Below are positions 58,359 to 64,000 of a DNA stretch of 64,000 bases, piece after piece. The number at the start of each line of letters is the position of its first letter. Positions within the stretch are counted from its first letter, which is position 1. The DNA comes from Perkinsus olseni (taxonomy: Eukaryota; Perkinsozoa; Perkinsida; Perkinsidae). Where the stretch lies: contig JABANP010000077.1 of assembly GCA_013115135.1 (NCBI GenBank), forward strand, positions 101,237-165,236. Direction: 5' to 3'. A program made the translations under genes and the position numbers. The notes beneath the pieces were generated by a model that saw only the letters and a list, made by a program, of their open reading frames with translations, was not told the origin of the DNA and made no database searches.

Positions 58359-61300
58359 TTACGTTCCTATATCCAGCAAGCTCCAACATTGGCTGCAGAT
58401 GCCTCTCATATTTCTCATACCACAGCCTCTCGATATCGCTGATTGGCACCCCTTCAGGCTGAGCAAGAGAAGTCTCCTCCTCCGAGAGCGGCTCACCCAG
58501 CAGCACCGCCGTACCTCCGGAACCATCCTTATGATCTCCTCCATACTGTCATCATCAGCCGAGGTCGCCGTAGTGGTATCGATCGGAGCCGGCTTACCAC
58601 GAACACTCGGAGGCACCACGCCGTCCTGCCATAGACACCGAGTAACTCTCCCGTAACAACCGTAAAGTACCTTCGCTCTCTCGGCTTCTTTCGACAGACT
58701 CTGTCCTGCCTCGCTGTACCTCTCCAACAATCCCCTGGCCTCAGCATCACCCAGCGTGGCCCTTAGTCGTAAGCTCTGCTAGCTGCTGCTCTTGGCACTT
58801 CTCCGCCACCAGATCGAATAACAACCTGCATCATCATCACGATCGGCATCCCACTGAGCGGCTACTACTTATGAAGTTGCTGGCGGAGTCCGTTCTTGCC
58901 GGCGAAGACCTCATCCGAGTCGAACCCAGTGGCGCCCGATCGACAGTCCGAAGGGAAAGGGTCACAATACTTCAAGGCGTGAGCGAAGGTCGCAACCCTC
59001 ATCGACCCGCCACTGCCTGAAATCAACCTTCGATATTCCTAGACCGCGGCAGCACTGAAAGCTACCAATAAGCAGCAGCTGCGGTATCTCCAGCAGTAGG
59101 AACTTCAGCTTGCGGATGCCAAAGTAGGTCATATAGAAATCGAGAGGATTGAGGCTTGGGATAAGCCCTCTTCCACGCCCGCTTCACAGACGACACCGGC
59201 ATGCCCACTGTCTTGTTCCTGAGCAGCACACTGCGATGGCTGTAGTACCGGATAGGGACGAACCTCTTCGATTGGGCCTGCATCTCCCTCTCTGCTGTGA
59301 TCAACGACTCCGGTATACTGCCTCCAAGGGAAGCCAACTTAGCATCCATCTCAGTACGTCGGAAGCTGAGCACCGCAGGACACGGTCATTCGGCAGTCTT
59401 CTACTGTGACAATCACACTACCTTATATCAGAGTTGCCTCCATCACTGTACGAACTGCTGTCGCTAGAGTCCGACTCATCTCCAGCAGCAGCCGTGAGAA
59501 CCGAAAGGAAATCCTCACGAGCGTCCCAAGCCCTTGCCTGTTCACCACAGGCTCCGTCCACAACCTAGACCGTACACGTGATAAACCATAAGGGATTCGT
59601 CAGGGCAGCACTCACGCTCAAGAGAAGCTGCTTCAGGTCGTCTTTAGAAATGAGAGCCGATGATACTGATGTGCCATGGCTCTCTACAGGTGTCGGTGAC
59701 GAACTCGAAGGTTTCTGAGGTACCTAAGCCCACACTCATAGCTGCCACAAAATCCAAAGATATGGGCCAACAACGACAAGAGCTCAATCCAGCCGAGCTT
59801 GAATAATCAGCTTGGCAAGTCATTGTATCAACAGAGATTTCCATGCACCAAATGGCCGGTGCCGCTGGTATTTCCCTAACAGAAAATTCAGTTCGGAGAA
59901 TCTTTGCTTACAGTGAAGGTTCAGCTCCTCAAGAGTGACTAAGATTTTATTGAAATACGCGTAAAGTGTAGAGAGCCCTCAATGAGCACAAATTGGGCGA
60001 AATCGCCCACAACGCACTGCTGGCCTCACCTCTGAGTCGTTGGTCGCGCTAATAGCACTGCCATCGGCAACTCCAGCATGCGCGTTATCCATACCGGCCA
60101 ACAAGCTCGTCAGGAGGGACTCCAACTCCGGCGCCTGGCCCTACAAAAGAACCCTGGCCACCTCTACTGCGTACTACAATATCGTTGTACTACCGTAGTA
60201 GAGGCTCCCATCATCGCTAGTTGCTGCTGCTGGTGACTTATCACCGCCATGAGCTGCTGTTGAGATTGCAGCAGCTGCTGTGCAAGGAGGGCCGTAGCTG
60301 TCGCTTGAGTAGAATAATCTTGGCGATGACTCTAACACAGACGGTGATGCGAGACCTCAAGGGGGACCACTTTTACGTTCGTTTGAGGAGGGGGTGCCGG
60401 CCGAGGATTCCCAGCGTGGAAGCGCCCATCACTGACCACAGGAGCTCCTGAGATTACAAGATACGCTAAATTGTTGGGCAAAAGCATCTCACTCGAATCG
60501 AAGCCCGGAGGGGCATGACTGGCAGCGCGAGCAGCAAGAGACTTCGGAGTGGTTGGAGAAGTGCTAGCAGCTGAAGGGCACGAGTAAAGATACTCTGGCT
60601 TCATCCGAACTCGGACCTGCACCAGACTAGCGAGGCCGAGGACGAGGACTCTTGAGACGAGTGCTACTACCTCAGGATGCGTCCCAACAATGTCCAATTC
60701 CTTTATAGAATGGAGGAAGGGCATCAGCTTCATAACCCCAAACCGTTCGCGCATCTCCTTCAGGCCGTGTGCTCCGTGAAAGTACCTCAAAAACCGCCTA
60801 CCAACGCCATCACAAAACCCTTCCCTCACCTATCCCATTCTGCGGCGAACAGGGAGAGCGCTAGTCCAGCTGGTCGCTGGTGAGGAGGGGCCCTCCGAGT
60901 GTTAGAGTGAGGGTCAATGGGGCTTGAACTGCTGCCATTCACGCCCCCTTCACTGCCACTCGCGCACTGATTCCGAAGGCAAAAATCCCTGACAGAAATA
61001 ATGCTCCACCAACCAGCGTGAATCGGTACGACTACCTAACAACCGCGACGACGAGCTGTCTAAAAAAATTTAGCTCCTCCGAGTAGTGGCCGAAATACTT
61101 GTCCATTACTATGCGGTCTGCATGATGCCCTATCACTAGGGGAGGGCAGGCCGCTGCACCTGATGAAACACCCAGCCTACCCACCCGAAGATAATGATCC
61201 GTAACGCTACCTGGAGCGTTGACTGAGGGTTCTACTACTAATTTCTTGTCACTGGCAGTAGAAGCAGTGGTTGAAGCGGGATGCCTATCAGTAGAGGGCC

Positions 61301-61994
61301 TCCCGGGCGTGTCGATGAACTCGATGCGAGCCTGTAAAGCGAGCCGTGATGACTCAATAATGGCGAAGAAGCAACCTACTTTAATATCATCGACAACGTC
61401 AGAGAGTGTTGAGAACTTGGTGTCCGATAGAATGAGCCACTTGCCGGTGCATCTTCGATATTGATGCGGCAACTGCGTTACGCGTATGCCAGTCATTCCC
61501 ATGGAATGGATAATCTACAATAAAGGTGATGAAAGCAAAAAGGAGACTCGCTGGTAGCGGCAGTAGAACCTGGCATATCTCTTCTTTAACCATCTCGCTC
61601 GGATCTGTAGGCACTTCATTACGTCCGCTACCACCAGCTGCGAGGTCGGCAGCAGCAGCGGCACCGCCAGGCACGAACACAGGAGCGTTCGCATTCAGTG
61701 ATGTATTGCCGGCATCATCCTGGAAGAGAATGTTCGACCAGTAGGAGGGACCATCCGAAGACTTACTCTCCCATCTGCCTTCCTAGCCGACTGCGGTATA
61801 AATTCAGCGGCATTCACATTGAAGGGCGTCATCGAGCGTGCTGGAGAGACCACGTTAGCGGCATCAACACTGATGCTTGCCAGGGAGTTCTTCAGGAGAG
61901 CCTTCAAGTCGTCACTCATCGCTGACTTCATAGGAGTACTCGTTTCGCCATTTGTCATACCTGATCGAGTCCTTGATCGGTAGAGGCTCATCAT
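58359..61994 (-). CDS. lineage-specific PAM2-motif protein, tandem copy 2
   Basis: Starts MMSLYRSRTRSGMTNGE at 61994. Two PAM2-like motifs occur near the N-terminus: FNVNAAEFIPQS (about 61790-61826) and SLNANAPVFVPGG (about 61666-61703). The later blocks parallel copy 1: GIRVTQLPHQYRRCTGKW, LVIGHHADRIVMDKYF, SEELNFFRQLVVAVVR, GVMKLMPFLHSIKELDIVGT, SKDDLKQLLLSVS, EQARAWDAREDFLSVL, an acidic Ser/Asp tail, and RNKTVGMPVSSVKRAWKRAY. A DDLKALL segment also occurs near the N-terminus (MSDDLKALLKNSLASIS), hinting at an internal repeat. Exon borders and the C-terminal end are approximate. No enzymatic domain is seen. Confidence 0.6.
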
Positions 61995-64000
61995 GATCGT
62001 CGTCGTCGGCGGCCTACTGTTAGACGTTTTGTCAGGGGTTTCTTGTGGATATCGTTAGTCTATCAATATCACAAGCTTCGAAGCCAAAGACGTCAACAAC
62101 AACGACAATAACAAAGAAGATGATGATCACTTGGTATCAACTGAGCAGTCGCAATGACCAACAACGACCTCCCCAACAGGAGGCCGCAGCCCAGCGGTAT
62201 CAGAGGCACTCGGCCGAGGGCAATTTGGGCACTAAGACACAACCCTCCGGCTGCACCGAAACGAAGTTCGATCAATAATTTCAAATTGGGTTCGACTAGG
62301 GGCGAAGTGGGAGGTAAGGTTAGCGCCGCTAAGGTAAGCGTTGCTGTTCCACACTGGGAATGATCGTCATCGATGGTGTCACTGATCCAGTGAAAGAAAT
62401 ACCATAGTCGGCGTGTGAAGCGCACACAGTTTGCGATCTTGTAATTCTTGCTCACACTTGCAATTCCCAAGTCATTTGTCAACGCGCATCGTGCTGTGGA
62501 CCGCCAACCAACGTACTTTGCCACACACCTCTACTGTGTACTGTTCGAGGCCCTCTTGTAATACAGCACCTCTCCCAATTAAATCTTGAGCACGATGGTG
62601 GCTCTGATTCTGATGACTGCGTGTCAGATGCCTCGTGTACGTGAGCGTCAACACGTGGTCAACCTCTGCGTCACCCTTGCGCGTACAAGTCATGAGAGCC
62701 GAACGCCAATAACCAGGAATGGAGTAGCGAGTGCTCGATTCATTGGAATAGCAATGCTATTGACATGACTTAACACGTCTTTTCAATAAGCCTATGAGAC
62801 CACTATTCTCTCATCTGGAGCTCATTTCTCTACTGTCTAGCTATAGTCGCGTGCGTGTGGATCACGCTATGTACTAACGCGCTGTCTCCAAAGCAGCATA
62901 TGTATGGCGACTCACGCGGTCAGCAATCATTACTCGCAGTACAGGACAGCGACACTAAACCGCCTTCATCGGCTGATTAGGTTCCTTTTCTGGTACTTGG
63001 AACGATCTGCAAGGTATATCACCCTTCATCCGACTGCCCTGAAGTTGAATGAACCCTTCCTTGCGCTCCGGGCTTGGCCCGTCTCGATCATGGTTCGGGT
63101 TCACTTTCCTCAAGGAGCATGTTGATGGTTAGGGGTGTGCCCCTGTGCAATGAAGAGAGAGATGGGGGTTCGCATATTCTAGCAAGTCAATCCCGCTTGA
63201 CAAGACCATGGAGGATCAGCCATGTGACGGGTTTCAAAATAGAGGGTAGATGGACGTTATAGGCTGACAATGGCAGTCACCAGCCTAGCGTCTACCCACA
63301 AAGCGAGAGCCGTTAAGTCGTAGGAAGTTGCTTAGCTGAGGGAGCTCGGGAGCAGCTGGAGAGGCGAGCTGAGAGGTAGCCAACTGTGAAGTGTTCAGCT
63401 ATGTACTCCATGAGGATTCGGAGTACCCTGTGACCTGCCCGGAGATCGCAACGAGTTGGAGCTTAGATCACCTACCGGCAATACTCGTGCTGCATCCGAC
63501 AATATCGGGGAACAGTCGATCGTAGCGAAATTGATCGTTCAGTTCCGCGGCGCAGTCACTGTATCAGCATGAGATGGTCTCGCTACAGTGACACTAGCGT
63601 CTCAGCGGATGTGCATGCACGCGCTCAGCTGAAAGTACATTGCGTAGCCAGACATGAGGATCTGATCTCCATTCGTGAGTCGCTTGGATCCAGAAGTACC
63701 GGGTCCCCTTACGACCTCGGATATTGAATTCGGCATTCTGTGCTATCACCTTGGGAAGCACGTCTGCTGAGCCAGCTCTTACTATTTGTGGAGCTGTACA
63801 GATCAAATGAGAGAACTGGGCTGGCCTTTAGATAGCCTGGCTTAGCTATAACATCGTACGTTCGCGAGTTCGATTAAGCGTTCTTGAGCTGCTCTCCTGC
63901 TACGCATCCTAAGGCGGCAGTTCGTCAGGGTGATTCATGACGCCAGCTGTGATCCTGCAGACTTCTTTCAGTTCCGCAGCATAGCTTGCTTACATGTGGT
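61995..64000. other. right-hand 2 kb without supported genes
   Basis: The longest frame (minus, 62093-62524) has a hydrophobic stretch but no motif or partner exon. Other frames are short. No tRNA, repeat array or conserved domain was recognised. Confidence 0.4.

Overview
This window is nuclear DNA from a protist. Genes lie on both strands. Most are cut by many GT-AG introns of about 40-60 nt, and several recognisable proteins assemble only after splicing. The gene content (bacterial-type glucokinase, plant-type cystathionine beta-lyase, a multi-pass GCC2/GCC3 cysteine-rich protein, a PG-rich axonemal-type protein, mitochondrial EF-G) and the intron style suggest an alveolate, most likely a Perkinsus-like organism. 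The genus is an inference from gene content only.

Layout. 1-9.3 kb: poorly resolved exons, including a Gln/Pro-rich protein with a CID-like domain (minus), a possible mitochondrial ribosomal protein (minus) and an ARM-like protein (plus). 9.4-15.9 kb: three plus-strand genes, mitochondrial EF-G (19 exons), glucokinase (7 exons) and an ESF2/ABT1 ribosome-biogenesis protein. 16.7-23.0 kb: the centrepiece, an intron-free 6.3-kb gene encoding three fumarate-reductase flavoprotein modules, three cytochrome b5 modules and a multi-pass SdhC/FrdC-like cytochrome b anchor. 24.1-25.4 kb: a CtlX-type guanidino-group hydrolase (minus). 26.6-36.6 kb (plus): a six-EF-hand CREC protein, small hypothetical genes, a chalcone-isomerase-fold protein, an RRM-like protein, a GCC2/GCC3 membrane protein with an antisense tRNA-Ser inside one intron, and a C2HC zinc-finger protein. 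36.7-41.9 kb (plus): cystathionine beta-lyase and a PDZ plus PG-rich-repeat protein. 42-52.5 kb (minus): a bZIP factor, two tandem secreted PLC-like phosphodiesterases, phosphoglucomutase, a SET-like gene and a degenerate HAD-family protein. 52.9-62 kb (minus): two tandem copies of a lineage-specific gene family with PAM2-like motifs. 62-64 kb: nothing recognised.

How the genes fit together. Glucokinase and phosphoglucomutase cover glucose-6-phosphate entry and glycogen/nucleotide-sugar branching. The fused fumarate reductase looks like a one-polypeptide membrane fumarate respiration module in which b5 haems would replace the usual iron-sulfur subunit. This is inference.

A recurring feature needs care. 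Many conserved genes need one base skipped (+1), usually in a short homopolymer, to keep the conserved reading frame. Residual assembly insertions are the simplest explanation. Frameshift decoding is a testable alternative because Perkinsus mitochondria are known for it. Exon coordinates are hand-derived from conserved protein alignment and GT-AG rules.
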